DNA of 64,000 nt from Oceanimonas doudoroffii (GTDB lineage Bacteria > Pseudomonadota > Gammaproteobacteria > Enterobacterales > Aeromonadaceae). A program made the position numbers and the translations under genes. Each line of letters opens with the position of its first letter. Positions within the stretch are counted from its first letter, which is position 1. This document shows, piece by piece, positions 30,506-41,417 of this stretch. A model generated the notes under the pieces. The model searched no databases, was not told the DNA's origin, and worked only from the letters and a program-made list of their open reading frames with translations. The stretch is taken from the NCBI RefSeq assembly GCF_002242685.1, contig NZ_NBIM01000002.1, positions 62,001-126,000 on the forward strand, given 5' to 3'.

Positions 30506-31918
30506 TTAATATGTTGGATCTGTCGGCTGGGTCTCAGCCTGAGCGGTGGCCAGGCCGGCATCCGTGCTGGGTTTGTACAGCCACTGCAGGCTCTGATAGT
30601 ACTGGCGAATGTTGCGCACAAATTTTCTGGCTTCCCGACCCCGGGCATAGCCATACCGGGTCTGGCGGTGCCAGCCCGTTTGGTGCAGCAGGGGCAGGCT
30701 GTCCTTGACCGAGGCCCAGGCATCGGGATCCTGCCCCCTAAGCCGAGTGATGCGCCGAGCATCGAGCAGGTGACCCAGGCCGATGTTGTAGGCCGCCAGT
30801 GCAAACCAGATGCGTTCGTCATCGGGAATGCTGTCGGGCAGGCGTTCGAGCAGCGACGCCAGGTAACCGGCGCCGCCACGAATGCTCTGCTCGGGATCCA
30901 GCCGGTCTTCAATCCCCATCTGGCGGGCGGTGTCTTCGGTCAGCATCATCATGCCGCGCACGCCGGTATAAGAGCGGGCTTGCGGATCCCAGTGGGACTC
31001 CTGGTAGCTCACCGCCGCCAGCAGGCGCCAGTCCAGGCCGCCCGCGTGGCGCTCAAACAGTGGCCGGTACCGAGGCAGCAGGTCTTCGGCCCGGCGCAGA
31101 AAGGTGCGGGTGTCGACGTAATCGAAGTCCTGAATATGGCCAAAGTACTTTTCATTGAGCCGGGCCATAAGGCCACTGGCCCGCTGTTGGGCGAAGTAGT
31201 CCAGCATGGCCGCCAGCAGGCTGTCGTCGTCGCGCCTGTCCATGACCCAGGCCACCGGCTGGGAGTTGGGCAGGCTAAAGGCGGCGTCCACATTGGGGTA
31301 GTAACGCTGGGTGCGGGCCAGCAGGGTGTCTTCCACCAGGGTGTAATCGGTGCGGCCCTCGGCCACCTGGCGCAACAGGTCTTCCGCATCCGTGTCCTTG
31401 CGGGGCTCCCATTGCAAATCGGGCAGATCCTGTGCCATACGGTGCAGCCATTCCGCCTGGCTGGAGCCGGCCAGCACCTGTACCTTACCCTCGAGTTGGG
31501 TCAGATCCTGAGGCCGGGTGTCTCCCTTGCGGTAGACCAGGGTCTGGGCCACTTCATAGAGGCTGGGGCCAAAACGGTAGTGCTGCCGGCGCAGGGGGGT
31601 TCCGGTAAGGCCGGCGGCCAGCATGTCGACCTGACCGGCATCGAGCAGGGCGAACAGCTCGTCCAGGTTATAGGCGGGCACCATGGTCAGCTCGACGCCC
31701 AGGTAGTCGGCAAAGCCCTGTGCCAGCTCATAGTCCAGCCCCTCTTCGCGCTCGTTGCGCAAAAAGTAGTAAAGGGGGTGGTAGAGGGTGCCGACCCTGA
31801 GCTCTTCCCTGTCCTGGATCTGTGCCTGCTGACTGGCGCCCGTGCTCTCGGGCCGGCAGCCGGCGAGGGCAAGCAGCGTCAGCAGGGCCGTGGCGGCGAA
31901 TACGCGCGTTGTGTGCAA
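30506..31918 (-). CDS. mltF: Membrane-bound lytic murein transglycosylase F
   Basis: Outer-membrane lipoprotein that cleaves peptidoglycan glycan strands. I place the start at TTG 31918: AAGGAG sits six bases before it and the product (470 residues) begins with a proper lipoprotein signal, MHTTRVFAATALLTLLALAGC. An ATG 30 bp upstream has no ribosome-binding site. An SBP_bac_3-like domain (about 40-260) is followed by an SLT domain with catalytic Glu in AAVSYQESHWDP. Divergent from purL, as in many gammaproteobacteria. Confidence 0.93.
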   Translation of the reverse strand: MHTTRVFAATALLTLLALAGCRPESTGASQQAQIQDREELRVGTLYHPLYYFLRNEREEGLDYELAQGFADYLGVELTMVPAYNLDELFALLDAGQVDMLAAGLTGTPLRRQHYRFGPSLYEVAQTLVYRKGDTRPQDLTQLEGKVQVLAGSSQAEWLHRMAQDLPDLQWEPRKDTDAEDLLRQVAEGRTDYTLVEDTLLARTQRYYPNVDAAFSLPNSQPVAWVMDRRDDDSLLAAMLDYFAQQRASGLMARLNEKYFGHIQDFDYVDTRTFLRRAEDLLPRYRPLFERHAGGLDWRLLAAVSYQESHWDPQARSYTGVRGMMMLTEDTARQMGIEDRLDPEQSIRGGAGYLASLLERLPDSIPDDERIWFALAAYNIGLGHLLDARRITRLRGQDPDAWASVKDSLPLLHQTGWHRQTRYGYARGREARKFVRNIRQYYQSLQWLYKPSTDAGLATAQAETQPTDPTY

Positions 31919-32030
31919 AGGCTGCTCCTTATGAGAAAACGCCGGCATTTTATAGCAAAAGCCGGCGCTTTGGTCAGGTTATTGCCGAATTTTACGTCGC
32001 CTGGGCAGGGGATGCTGCGGCAAATCGGCG

Positions 32031-32059
32031 TCGACAGGGCAGGGGTGTAAACCTATAAT
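32031..32059 (+). promoter_or_regulatory. Promoter of purL
   Basis: TCGACA (32031-32036), 17-bp spacer, TATAAT (32054-32059): 5 of 6 and 6 of 6 consensus bases. I found no clear PurR box. Confidence 0.7.
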
Positions 32060-32110
32060 ACCGCCAGTTTGAGAACCCCCCATACACTCACGCTTTGAGA
32101 ATTAGCCACT

Positions 32111-35100
32111 ATGGAAATACTGAGAGGCTCACCGGCCTTATCCGGTTTCAGAACCCAGGCGATCCTTCGTCGCGCCCAGGAGCAGGCGCTGCCCCTGACC
32201 GCCGTTGAAACCGAGTATGTGCACTTTGTCGCCCTGACCGCCGAGCTCGATGCCGATGGCCGACAAACCCTGACTCAGCTGCTCGACAGTCCCGCCGAGG
32301 CCGTCACCCCGGCAGCCGGCAGCCGCCTGATGCTGGTGACCCCCCGTCCCGGAACCCTTTCTCCCTGGTCGTCCAAGGCCACCGACATTGCCCGCAACTG
32401 TGGCCTGTCCCAGGTCAAGCGCATCGAGCGCGGCATCGCCTATTACCTGGGCTTTGAGCGTGAGCCCAGTGAGGCCGAGCTGGCCGCGGTCAGTGCCCTG
32501 CTGCACGACCGCATGACCGAAACCACCTTTGACAGCCTGGCCGCGGCCGAGTGCCTGTTCGCCGAGGCCGAGCCGGCGCCGCTGACCTCCGTCGACATTC
32601 TCGGCGGTGGCCGCGCCGCCCTGGCCGAGGCCAACCTGCGCATGGGCCTGGCGCTGGCGGATGATGAAATCGATTATCTGTTTGACGGTTTCAGCAAGCT
32701 GGGCCGTAACCCCAACGACATCGAGCTCTACATGTTTGCCCAGGCCAACTCCGAGCACTGTCGTCACAAGATCTTCAACGCCGACTGGACCATAGACGGT
32801 ATCGAACAGCCCAAGTCGCTGTTCAAGATGATCAAGAACACCTTTGAGCAGGTGCCTGAGCACGTGCTCTCCGCCTACAAGGACAACGCCGCCGTGATGG
32901 CCGGCTCGCCCGCAGGCCGCTTTTTCCCCAGCCCCGAGTCGGGCGAGTACCGCTACCATCAGGAAGACATTCACATTCTGATGAAGGTGGAAACCCACAA
33001 CCACCCCACCGCCATTTCCCCTTACCCGGGCGCGGCCACCGGCTCCGGCGGTGAAATCCGTGACGAAGGCGCCACCGGCCGCGGCTCCAAGCCCAAGGCG
33101 GGCCTGGTGGGCTTCAGCGTGTCCAACCTGAAAATTCCCGGCTACGCACGCCCCTGGGAGCAGGACTTCGGCAAGCCCGAGCGCATCGTCAGCGCCCTCG
33201 ACATCATGATCGACGGCCCCCTGGGTGGTGCCGCCTTTAACAACGAGTTTGGCCGTCCGGCGCTGCTCGGTTACTTCCGTACCTATGAAGAGCGGGTCTC
33301 CAGCTTTAACGGCGAGGAAGTGCGCGGTTACCACAAGCCCATCATGATCGCCGGCGGCCTCGGCAACATTCGCGGCGAGCATGTTGAAAAAGGCGAGATC
33401 CCGGTAGGCGCCAAACTGGTGGTGCTGGGCGGTCCGGCCATGAACATTGGTCTGGGCGGCGGCGCGGCCTCGTCCATGGCGTCCGGTCAGTCCTGTGAGC
33501 AGCTCGACTTTGCCTCGGTACAGCGGGACAACCCGGAAATGGAGCGCCGCTGTCAGGAAGTGATCGACCGCTGTTGGGCTCTTGGCGACGACAATCCCAT
33601 CGTGTTTATTCACGACGTGGGCGCCGGCGGCCTGTCCAACGCCATGCCCGAGCTGGTGAACGACGGCGACCGCGGTGGCCGCTTCTACCTGCGTGACATT
33701 CCCAACGACGAGCCGGGCATGAGCCCGCTGCAGATCTGGTGTAATGAATCCCAGGAGCGCTACGTGCTGGCGGTGGCCGACGACCGGCTGGCCGAGTTCG
33801 AGGCCTTCTGTCGCCGGGAGCGGGCTCCCTATGCGGTGATCGGCGAGGCCACCGCCGAGCGTCACCTCAGCCTGCACGACGAGCATTTCGATAACCAGCC
33901 CATCGACATGCCCCTGGAAGTGCTGCTGGGCAAGCCGCCCAAGATGCACCGCGACGTGAAAAGCGCCCAGCATCACAGCCCGGCGCTGGATCTGGCCGGC
34001 ATCAACCTGAAAGACGCGGTCGAGCGGGTGATGACCCTGCCCACCGTGGCCGACAAGGGCTTTCTGATCACCATTGGTGACCGCAGCGTCACCGGCCTGG
34101 TGGCCCGGGATCAGATGGTGGGCCCCTGGCAGGTGCCGGTGGCCGACTGTGCCGTGACCGCCGCCGCCTACGACACCTATGCCGGTGAAGCCATGTCCAT
34201 GGGCGAGCGCGCCCCGGTGGCCCTGCTCGACTTCGCCGCTTCCGCCCGGCTGGCGGTGGCCGAAGCCATCACCAACATTGCCGCCACCGAAATTGGCGAG
34301 CTCAATCGCATCAAGCTGTCCGCCAACTGGATGTCTGCCGCCGGTCACCCCGGTGAAGACGCCGGCCTGTACGACGCGGTCAAGGCCGTGGGCGAAGAGC
34401 TGTGCCCGGTACTGGGGCTCACCATTCCGGTGGGCAAGGACTCCATGTCGATGAAGACCCGCTGGCAGCAGGATGGCGATGATCGTAGCGTCACCGCGCC
34501 GCTGTCGCTGGTGATCTCCGCCTTTGGCCGGGTGACCGACGTGCGCAGCACCGTTACTCCCTGGCTACGCACCGATCTGGGCGAAACCGATCTCATTCTG
34601 GTGGATCTGGGTAACGGCAAGAACCGCCTCGGCGCCTCGGCGCTGGCCCAGGTCTACCGTCAACTGGGTGACAAGCCCGCCGACCTCGACGATGCCGAGC
34701 AGCTCAAGGGCTTCTTCAACGCCATGCAGGCGCTGGTGGCCGAGCAAAAACTGCTGGCCTACCACGACCGCGGCGACGGTGGCCTGTTTGTGACCCTGGC
34801 GGAAATGGCCTTTGCCGGCAACACCGGCCTGGACGTGGAGCTGGACCTGCTGGGTGGCGATCACCTGGCGGCGCTGTTCAGCGAAGAGCTGGGTGCCGTG
34901 CTGCAGGTGCGCCGGGAAGACAAGGAAGCGGTGCTGACCTGTCTGGCCGGCCATGGCCTGGCCGCCTGCACCCATGTGATTGGCGAGCCCAACCAGGACG
35001 ATACCCTGCGCCTGCTGGCCGACGGCAAGGAGCTCTACGCCGAATCCCGCACCGAACTGCGCCGACTGTGGTCCGAGACCAGCTACCGCATGCAGGCCCT

Positions 35101-35998
35101 GCGTGACAATCCGGAATGTGCCCAGGCCGAGTTTGACGCCAAGCTGGAGAACAATCCCGGTCTGTCGGCGTCCCTGAGCTTTGATCCCAAGGAAGACATC
35201 GCCGCTCCCTTTATCGCCAAGGGCGTGCATCCCAAGATGGCCATTCTGCGTGAGCAGGGCGTCAACTCCCACATGGAAATGGCGGCCGCCTTTGACCGGG
35301 CCGGGTTCAGCGCCGTGGACGTGCACATGAGCGATCTGCAAAGTGGTCGCCTGCGCCTGGACGAGTTCGCCGGCCTGGTGGCCTGCGGCGGCTTCTCCTA
35401 CGGTGACGTGCTGGGCGCCGGCGGTGGCTGGGCCAAGTCGATTCTGTTCAACGAGGCGCTGCGCGCCCAGTTCGAGGCCTTCTTCCAGCGCGACGACAGC
35501 TTTGCCCTGGGCGTGTGTAACGGCTGCCAGATGCTGTCGCAACTGCGGGACCTGATCCCCGGTGCGGCCCACTGGCCGGACTTTGTGCGCAACACCTCGG
35601 AGCGCTTTGAAGCCCGCTTCAGCCTGGTGGAAGTGCAGGAGTCACCCAGCCTGTTCCTGTCCGGCATGGCCGGCTCCCGCCTGCCCATCGCCGTGTCTCA
35701 CGGTGAAGGCCGGGTGCAGACCAGACGCGCCGACATCGCCGCCCTGGAAGCCAGCGGCACCATCGCCCTGCGTTACGTCGACAACCACGGTCAGGCCACC
35801 GAGCGCTATCCGTTCAACCCCAACGGCTCCGCCAACGGCATTACCGGCCTGTCCAGCGAAGACGGCCGGGTGACCATCATGATGCCGCACCCGGAGCGGG
35901 TATTCCGCACCGTGGCCAACTCCTGGCACCCGGACAACTGGGGTGAGGACGGCGGCTGGATGCGCATGTTCCGCAATGCCCGCAAGCAAATCGGCTGA
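32111..35998 (+). CDS. purL: Phosphoribosylformylglycinamidine synthase
   Basis: Large single-chain FGAM synthase, fourth step of purine synthesis. 1295 residues: N-terminal PurS-like part, two AIRS-like halves ([17 protein letters not shown] near 295-311 begins the ATP site), and a C-terminal glutaminase with nucleophile Cys in GVCNGCQML and the His/Glu pair in MMPHPERVF. Monocistronic. Confidence 0.97.
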   Translation: MEILRGSPALSGFRTQAILRRAQEQALPLTAVETEYVHFVALTAELDADGRQTLTQLLDSPAEAVTPAAGSRLMLVTPRPGTLSPWSSKATDIARNCGLSQVKRIERGIAYYLGFEREPSEAELAAVSALLHDRMTETTFDSLAAAECLFAEAEPAPLTSVDILGGGRAALAEANLRMGLALADDEIDYLFDGFSKLGRNPNDIELYMFAQANSEHCRHKIFNADWTIDGIEQPKSLFKMIKNTFEQVPEHVLSAYKDNAAVMAGSPAGRFFPSPESGEYRYHQEDIHILMKVETHNHPTAISPYPGAATGSGGEIRDEGATGRGSKPKAGLVGFSVSNLKIPGYARPWEQDFGKPERIVSALDIMIDGPLGGAAFNNEFGRPALLGYFRTYEERVSSFNGEEVRGYHKPIMIAGGLGNIRGEHVEKGEIPVGAKLVVLGGPAMNIGLGGGAASSMASGQSCEQLDFASVQRDNPEMERRCQEVIDRCWALGDDNPIVFIHDVGAGGLSNAMPELVNDGDRGGRFYLRDIPNDEPGMSPLQIWCNESQERYVLAVADDRLAEFEAFCRRERAPYAVIGEATAERHLSLHDEHFDNQPIDMPLEVLLGKPPKMHRDVKSAQHHSPALDLAGINLKDAVERVMTLPTVADKGFLITIGDRSVTGLVARDQMVGPWQVPVADCAVTAAAYDTYAGEAMSMGERAPVALLDFAASARLAVAEAITNIAATEIGELNRIKLSANWMSAAGHPGEDAGLYDAVKAVGEELCPVLGLTIPVGKDSMSMKTRWQQDGDDRSVTAPLSLVISAFGRVTDVRSTVTPWLRTDLGETDLILVDLGNGKNRLGASALAQVYRQLGDKPADLDDAEQLKGFFNAMQALVAEQKLLAYHDRGDGGLFVTLAEMAFAGNTGLDVELDLLGGDHLAALFSEELGAVLQVRREDKEAVLTCLAGHGLAACTHVIGEPNQDDTLRLLADGKELYAESRTELRRLWSETSYRMQALRDNPECAQAEFDAKLENNPGLSASLSFDPKEDIAAPFIAKGVHPKMAILREQGVNSHMEMAAAFDRAGFSAVDVHMSDLQSGRLRLDEFAGLVACGGFSYGDVLGAGGGWAKSILFNEALRAQFEAFFQRDDSFALGVCNGCQMLSQLRDLIPGAAHWPDFVRNTSERFEARFSLVEVQESPSLFLSGMAGSRLPIAVSHGEGRVQTRRADIAALEASGTIALRYVDNHGQATERYPFNPNGSANGITGLSSEDGRVTIMMPHPERVFRTVANSWHPDNWGEDGGWMRMFRNARKQIG

Positions 35999-36017
35999 TT
36001 TGCCAAATGCGACTCAA

Positions 36018-36049
36018 AATAAAAAGCCCGCGAAAGCGGGCTTTTTATT
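36018..36049 (+). terminator. Terminator after purL
   Basis: AAAAAGCCCGC / GCGGGCTTTTT with loop GAAA. Confidence 0.93.
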
Positions 36050-36158
36050 TGCCGTTTGAGTCTATATTATGTGCAGGCTCACACGACCTGATCCTGTCTG
36101 CCCCGAGGCAGCAATAACCACAACCGTGCCCCCATAGTGAGATAACAAGAGCGTAATC

Positions 36159-37931
36159 ATGGAATCAGAGAACAGCTCGGCGGTGACCGCCTTTGAAGGG
36201 CACACTCCCTTTGCGCTGGCCGAGCCGGTACGGGCCAACAACGATCTCGGCCTGGTGCGGCAACTGATGCTGCACACGCGGGAAGGCATAGTGCTGATGG
36301 ATGCCCGGGGCCGGGTGCTGGAGGTCAATCCGGCCTTTTGTTGCCATTGCGAGCTGGATGCGGACAGCCTGAAAGGGCGGCACCTGACTCACGTCAGCCA
36401 GGGGCGCTATCAGGGGCGTTTCTACCGTCGCATTTGGCAACGGTTGCAGTTTCGCGGGCACTGGGAAGGTGAAGTGGAGCATCTGACCGGGCAGGGGGAA
36501 GTGGCTACCCACTGGCTGATGCTGCGGTTGATCCGCGACGAAGCCGGGCTGATCAGCCATATTATCGGGATTCTCGACAACATCAGCCGGTTGCGCCAGT
36601 CTGAAGAGCGGCTCAGCTATCTGGCCCATCACGACAGCCTGACCGGTGCCGCCAACCGCGCCTTTTTGCTGAGCTGGTTCGCCCGCATCAAGTGCGACCT
36701 GCATCCCGACGAGCAGCTGGCGCTGCTGTTTATCGACCTGGACAGGTTCAAGCCCATCAACGACGGTTTTGGCCACGGCGTGGGGGATCAGGTGCTGAAA
36801 ACCCTGGCCGGGCGGCTGCGGCAGCAGGTGGATGCCAATGAAATGGTGGCGCGCATCGGTGGTGACGAGTTCGTGCTGGTATGGCGCATGAGCGGTGGTG
36901 AGGAGCAACCCTTGCTGGAGCGGGCCGCCCGCTTGCTGGAAAACATGGAGGCGCCGGTCAGCGCCGGTCATCACCAGTTGAGTGTGGGGGCCAGTGTGGG
37001 CATCAGCCTCTATCCCCGGCACGGGCTGGAAATCGAAACCCTGCTGCGCTACGCCGACACCGCCATGTACGAGGCCAAGACCCGTAGCCAGGCCCGTATT
37101 TCCCTGTTTGACTCCGCCAGTTTTGCCCGGCTGGAGCTGCGCAGCCGGCTGGCCCGGGAGTTTCACGAGGCACTGGCACGGCGGCAGCTGTTTCTGGAGT
37201 ATCAGCCGAGGCTGGATGTGGAGTCCGGTCGCATAGTAGGGGCCGAAGCCTTGTTGCGCTGGCGCCATCCGGTGCTGGGGCTGGTCCCCCCGGACGATTT
37301 TCTGCCTGCGGCACGCAATGCCGGCCTGCTGGGGCGGCTGGCGGAGTGGGTATTCGGCGAGGCGGCCCGGCAGTCGCAAGACTGGCGACGGCAGGGCTGG
37401 CAGGGCCGCATCAGCCTGAACATGCGGGGACTGGAGCCGGAGCTGGAGCAGCAGCGGATTTTGCGGTTGCTCGATATTCTGCGCGAGCACGGCGCCGAAC
37501 CGGCGGACTTTGAGCTGGAGCTGCGCAGTGACTTCATTATGCGCCGCAGTGACTCCCTGCTGCGGGTGCTGTCGGCCTTTCGTCAGGCCGGCATGGGTGT
37601 CTATCTGGATAACCTGGGTGACGGCCGGCTCAACCTGCGGCTGCTGCAGCAACTGCCGGTGGACGGCATCAAGCTGGATCGACGGCTGTTCGCGGAGGCC
37701 TTTGAAGACTATGAGCGGGCGGTGATCCGTGCGCTGCTGTTGCTGGCCGGCACCCTGGGGCTTGAGGCCGTGGCCTGCGGAGTGGAAAACCGGGAGCAGC
37801 TCGCCTTTCTGCAGGAACATGGCTGTCACCTGATCCAGGGCCGGCTGGTGGCGCCGCCCCTGGCACCGGCACAGGTGCCGGCCTTTATGGCAGGCTGTCC
37901 AGCCCCTGCAGGGTCAGCCGGCCGGGACTGA
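36159..37931 (+). CDS. PAS-GGDEF-EAL cyclic-di-GMP protein with degenerate EAL
   Basis: 590 residues: PAS domain at about 30-145, GGDEF at about 155-315, EAL at about 330-578; no membrane helix, so cytosolic. The cyclase motif RIGGDEF (234-238) is intact while the inhibitory RxxD is DANE (225-228), so product inhibition is unlikely. In the EAL domain EALLRW (363-368), N421, E454 and K505 are kept, but DDFGTG reads DNLGDG (484-489), the usual AEGVE reads ACGVE (C540 for the catalytic Glu), and the second Glu of ELTE is S457. I infer cyclase activity without phosphodiesterase activity. Its end overlaps the convergent DUF1439 gene by 47 bp. Confidence 0.85.
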   Translation: MESENSSAVTAFEGHTPFALAEPVRANNDLGLVRQLMLHTREGIVLMDARGRVLEVNPAFCCHCELDADSLKGRHLTHVSQGRYQGRFYRRIWQRLQFRGHWEGEVEHLTGQGEVATHWLMLRLIRDEAGLISHIIGILDNISRLRQSEERLSYLAHHDSLTGAANRAFLLSWFARIKCDLHPDEQLALLFIDLDRFKPINDGFGHGVGDQVLKTLAGRLRQQVDANEMVARIGGDEFVLVWRMSGGEEQPLLERAARLLENMEAPVSAGHHQLSVGASVGISLYPRHGLEIETLLRYADTAMYEAKTRSQARISLFDSASFARLELRSRLAREFHEALARRQLFLEYQPRLDVESGRIVGAEALLRWRHPVLGLVPPDDFLPAARNAGLLGRLAEWVFGEAARQSQDWRRQGWQGRISLNMRGLEPELEQQRILRLLDILREHGAEPADFELELRSDFIMRRSDSLLRVLSAFRQAGMGVYLDNLGDGRLNLRLLQQLPVDGIKLDRRLFAEAFEDYERAVIRALLLLAGTLGLEAVACGVENREQLAFLQEHGCHLIQGRLVAPPLAPAQVPAFMAGCPAPAGSAGRD

Positions 37932-38439
37932 TCTCCAGGCTCAGCACTTGATCCTGCAACTGGCGTCGCAGCGGATCCTGCTCGCTCAGCCGGTATACCG
38001 GGTAGCGCGACAGGTAATCCGCCAGGCTCTGCAGCAGCAGCGGCATCACTAGCCCTCCCTGGGAGCCGGCGCCGCTGTTGTTCAGGCGATATCCCAGCAG
38101 TTCAAATTCGTCCAGATAAAGGGCGCCTTCCTTGCTGTCAAAGCGGGGGCGGGCGCTGAAGTCGCCGCTGATGTCCCAGTCCTGTTGTTGCTCCCCCTGA
38201 TCCAGGGTAACGATGCCCCGCCCGCTGACCCGTGCCTTGTCCGGCTGTTGCCGTCCCAGCTCAACCTGCAGGTCGGCCAGGCGCACGGCGGCCTTCAGCC
38301 AGCTGCCCAGGGTCACGGGAAACTCCCGCCCCAGCTGACTGGCCAGGTGCTGGTTGAGTTGTTGCTCGGTTAGGCTGAGGGTTTGTGCCGGCAGGGCGGT
38401 GCTAACCCCAAGCAGGATCAAAAAAAGTATACTTTTCAT
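37885..38439 (-). CDS. DUF1439 (YceB-like) secreted protein
   Basis: 184 residues from ATG 38439; the open frame continues far upstream but only this start gives a signal peptide (MKSILFLILLGVSTALPAQ). Unlike E. coli YceB there is no lipobox cysteine, so it is probably a soluble periplasmic protein. Shared text with YceB includes LTEQQLNQHLA and YPVYRLSEQDP. Family members may bind lipids; function unknown. Divergent from cls. Confidence 0.75.
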   Translation of the reverse strand: MKSILFLILLGVSTALPAQTLSLTEQQLNQHLASQLGREFPVTLGSWLKAAVRLADLQVELGRQQPDKARVSGRGIVTLDQGEQQQDWDISGDFSARPRFDSKEGALYLDEFELLGYRLNNSGAGSQGGLVMPLLLQSLADYLSRYPVYRLSEQDPLRRQLQDQVLSLEISPGRLTLQGLDSLP

Positions 38440-38511
38440 AGTCCTGTATCCATGATGCAAAAAGACATGGGCACAGTCTGCCCCGTCTGGGGAAAGAGGA
38501 GCAAGGCGTTT

Positions 38512-39969
38512 TTGAACGATTACATCGATACCCTGCTGGGCTGGTTGCTGTTTGCCACCCATACCAGCCTGGTGGTGGGGGTAACCTTCAGGGTGATCAT
38601 GAAGCGCCGGCCGGTGGGAGTGTCCCTGGCCTGGCTGGCGCTGATCTACGCCATTCCCATTTTGGGCGTGGCCACCTACATACTGTTCGGCGAGGTGCGA
38701 CTGGGGCGCAAGCGGGCCGAACGGGCGCGGGCCATGTACCGGCCCCATGCGGACTGGATCAACGTGCTGGTCAACCGCTTTCCCGGTCAGCAGTTTGAGG
38801 TGAGCGATCAGGTCCGACCCATTTATGAGCTGGTCAAGGCCCGGCTCAACATGCCCATGCTGAGCGGCAATGGCATGACCCTGCTGCAGCAACCGACGGA
38901 AATTCTGAGCTCACTGCGCATGGACATCGAGCGGGCACGCAGCTCCTGTTATCTGGAGTTCTATATCTGGCACCAGGGCGGCATGGCCGACGAGGTGGCC
39001 CATGCGCTGATGGCGGCGGCGCGCCGCGGTGTGGACTGCCGGCTGCTGCTGGACTCGGTGGGCAGTGCCGACTTCTTTCGCAGTCGCTGGCCCGGCCGCC
39101 TGCGCGAGGCCGGGGTCAAGGTGGTGGAAGTACTGCCGGTGGGCGCCTTTCGCGTGCTGTTTGAACGACAGGATCTGCGCATGCACCGCAAGCTGGTGGT
39201 GATCGACGACGACGTTGCCTATACTGGCTCGATGAATCTGGTGGATCCCGCCTGCTTCAAGCAGGACGCCGGCGTGGGCCAGTGGGTCGACATCATGCTG
39301 CGCATTCGCGGCCCCATCGTGCCCATTATCTGGTCGCTGTTCGTGTGGGACTGGGAAATGGAAACCGGCGAGCGGCTGCTGGAGCAGCTGGAATACCACC
39401 CCATCTGTTGCCTGGACAACCAGCTGAGGCTGCAGCTGTTGCCCTCGGGGCCCTTTATGGGCGGCGATGCCATCAGCCAGAGCCTGCTCAGTGCCGTGTA
39501 TCAGGCTCGGCGGCGGCTGGTGCTGGTCACTCCCTACTTCGTGCCCGACGATCCCCTGGTGGCGGCACTGTGCTCCGCCGCCGACCGGGGCGTGGAGGTG
39601 CAGCTGCTGCTGCCGGAGAAGAACGACTCGCGCATGGTCAATCACGCCTGCAACGCCTTCTTTGACGAATTGCTGCACGCCGGCGTAGAAATTCACCTGT
39701 ACTCCGCCGGCCTGCTGCACACCAAGTGCGTCCTGGTGGATCACCAGTTTGGCCTGGTGGGCACGGTGAACCTGGACCGGCGCAGTTTTTGGCTGAACTT
39801 TGAGATGACCCTGCTGGTGGATGACGGCCAGGCCATGGGCGAGCTGTTGCAGCTGGCCGACCGCTACCTGGCGGACGCTCGGCCGCTGTCGTGGCTGGAG
39901 TGGCGCCAGCGGCCGCTGCGCAAGCGGCTGCTGGAAAACCTGTTTTACCTGCTCAGCCCGCTGCTGTAA
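38512..39969 (+). CDS. cls: Cardiolipin synthase
   Basis: Inner-membrane phospholipase-D enzyme condensing two phosphatidylglycerols. TTG 38512 gives 485 residues, one short of E. coli ClsA, with AAGG 5 bp upstream, and leaves 72 bp for a promoter; ATGs at 38452, 38455 and 38467 are in frame but leave almost no leader. Two N-terminal helices (about 5-60), then two HKD motifs: HRKLVVIDDDVAYTGSMN and HTKCVLVDHQFGLVGTVN. Confidence 0.9.
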   Translation: MNDYIDTLLGWLLFATHTSLVVGVTFRVIMKRRPVGVSLAWLALIYAIPILGVATYILFGEVRLGRKRAERARAMYRPHADWINVLVNRFPGQQFEVSDQVRPIYELVKARLNMPMLSGNGMTLLQQPTEILSSLRMDIERARSSCYLEFYIWHQGGMADEVAHALMAAARRGVDCRLLLDSVGSADFFRSRWPGRLREAGVKVVEVLPVGAFRVLFERQDLRMHRKLVVIDDDVAYTGSMNLVDPACFKQDAGVGQWVDIMLRIRGPIVPIIWSLFVWDWEMETGERLLEQLEYHPICCLDNQLRLQLLPSGPFMGGDAISQSLLSAVYQARRRLVLVTPYFVPDDPLVAALCSAADRGVEVQLLLPEKNDSRMVNHACNAFFDELLHAGVEIHLYSAGLLHTKCVLVDHQFGLVGTVNLDRRSFWLNFEMTLLVDDGQAMGELLQLADRYLADARPLSWLEWRQRPLRKRLLENLFYLLSPLL

Positions 39970-39974
39970 CAGCG

Positions 39975-40040
39975 GGTGAGGAGTGAGGGGAGAGGCGTAA
40001 GGAGAACGGCCGCCTTACTCCTCAACCCTTACTTCTCACC
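39975..40040. repeat. Long inverted repeat between cls and alaA
   Basis: 28-bp arms at 39975-40002 and 40013-40040 pair at 23 of 28 positions around a 10-bp loop. The arms are built of GTGAGG/GAGTGAGG words like the 5183 and 58582 hairpins. Possible bidirectional terminator for the convergent genes, though it lacks a T run. Confidence 0.75.
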
Positions 40041-40046
40041 GTCACT

Positions 40047-41261
40047 TTACTGCTTGTAATGCTTAAGGAAGCGGGCAATGCGGCCGATGGCGTCTTCGAT
40101 GTCGTCGACTCTGGGGAGGGTCACCAGGCGGAAATGGTCCGGCTTGGGCCAGTTAAAGCCGGTGCCCTGCACGATCAGCATTTTTTCCTGCAACAGCAGA
40201 TCGTAGACCATCTTCTGATCGTCGCGAATGTCATACACCTTGGGATCCAGCCGGGGGAACATGTAGATGGCGCCCTTGGGCTTGACGCAGCTGATCCCGG
40301 GAATCTCGTTGAGCAACTCCCAGGCACGGTCGCGCTGGCGGCGCAGCCGGCCACCGGGCAGTACCAGCTCGTTAATGCTCTGGTAGCCGCCGAGCGCCGC
40401 CTGAATGCAGTGCTGCATGGGCACGTTGGCGCACAGCCGCATGGAGGAGAGCATCTCCAGCCCTTCGATATAATCCCGGGCCAGGTGCTTGGGCCCGCTC
40501 AGCATCATCCAGCCCTGGCGAAAGCCGGCGGCGCGGTAGCTTTTGGACAGGCCGTTAAAGGTGGCCACCAGCACGTCGTCGCACAGGGTACACACCGAAT
40601 GGTGGGCCACGTCGTCGTAGAGAATCTTGTCGTAGATTTCGTCGGCAAAAATAATGAGCTTGTTCTGGCGGGCGATCTCGATCACTTCCAGCAAAAACTC
40701 GCTGCCGTAGACGGCGCCGGTGGGGTTGTTGGGGTTGATCAGCACGATGCCCTTGGTACGCGGGCTGATTTTGGATTTGATGTCGTCCAGATCCGGGTAC
40801 CAGTCGGCCTGTTCGTCACAGGTGTAGTGCACCGCCTTGCCGCCGGAGAGGGTCACGGCGGCGGTCCACAGCGGGTAGTCCGGGGACGGCACCAGAATTT
40901 CGTCGCCGTTGTTGAGCAGCGCCTGCATCGACATCACGATCAGCTCCGACACCCCGTTACCGATATAGATGTCGTCCAGATCCGTGGTGCGCAGTCCCTT
41001 TTGCTGGTAGTACTGCATGACCGCCTTGCGTGCCGAAAACAGCCCCTTGGAGTCGCAATAGCCCTGGCTGGTGGGCATGTTGAGAATGGCGTCCTTGAGC
41101 AGCTCTTCCGGTGCGTCAAAGCCGAACGGCGCCGGGTTGCCGATGTTCAGCTTGAGAATACGGTGTCCTTCGTCTTCAAGGCGGCGGGCTTCCTTGTGAA
41201 CGGGTCCACGAATGTCGTAACAGACGTTGTCCAGCTTGTGGGATTTTTCTACTGAATACAT
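40047..41261 (-). CDS. alaA: Glutamate-pyruvate aminotransferase AlaA
   Basis: PLP enzyme making alanine from pyruvate and glutamate. 404 residues, as in E. coli AlaA (YfbQ). PLP lysine in NGLSKSYRAAGFRQGW; INPNNPTGAVY and FADEIYDKILYDD are fold-type-I aminotransferase motifs. It lies 241 bp downstream of grxA, behind that gene's terminator. Confidence 0.93.
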   Translation of the reverse strand: MYSVEKSHKLDNVCYDIRGPVHKEARRLEDEGHRILKLNIGNPAPFGFDAPEELLKDAILNMPTSQGYCDSKGLFSARKAVMQYYQQKGLRTTDLDDIYIGNGVSELIVMSMQALLNNGDEILVPSPDYPLWTAAVTLSGGKAVHYTCDEQADWYPDLDDIKSKISPRTKGIVLINPNNPTGAVYGSEFLLEVIEIARQNKLIIFADEIYDKILYDDVAHHSVCTLCDDVLVATFNGLSKSYRAAGFRQGWMMLSGPKHLARDYIEGLEMLSSMRLCANVPMQHCIQAALGGYQSINELVLPGGRLRRQRDRAWELLNEIPGISCVKPKGAIYMFPRLDPKVYDIRDDQKMVYDLLLQEKMLIVQGTGFNWPKPDHFRLVTLPRVDDIEDAIGRIARFLKHYKQ

Positions 41262-41417
41262 GGGTGTTTACAGCCTCGGAATCATACGGTTGCCCGGCAG
41301 CGACGAACCCGGCAAGGGCCGATCTGGATTCGGTTGGCGGACAGTGGCGTCAGGTAATGGGACCCATGATGGAGCTTTGGCTACCGAATGAAAAGAGGAA
41401 AAAGGGGGCTTTGAGCG

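Noticed and set aside
31919..31948. ATG 31948 as the mltF start
   Set aside because: No ribosome-binding site; AAGGAG within the extension serves the TTG at 31918, which gives a clean lipoprotein signal.
32138..34348. 736-residue minus-strand ORF opposite purL
   Set aside because: Same kind of antisense shadow; low-complexity composition.
38440..38511. ATG starts 38452-38467 for cls
   Set aside because: They would leave almost no divergent promoter space and add a non-conserved N-terminus; TTG 38512 fits the family length.
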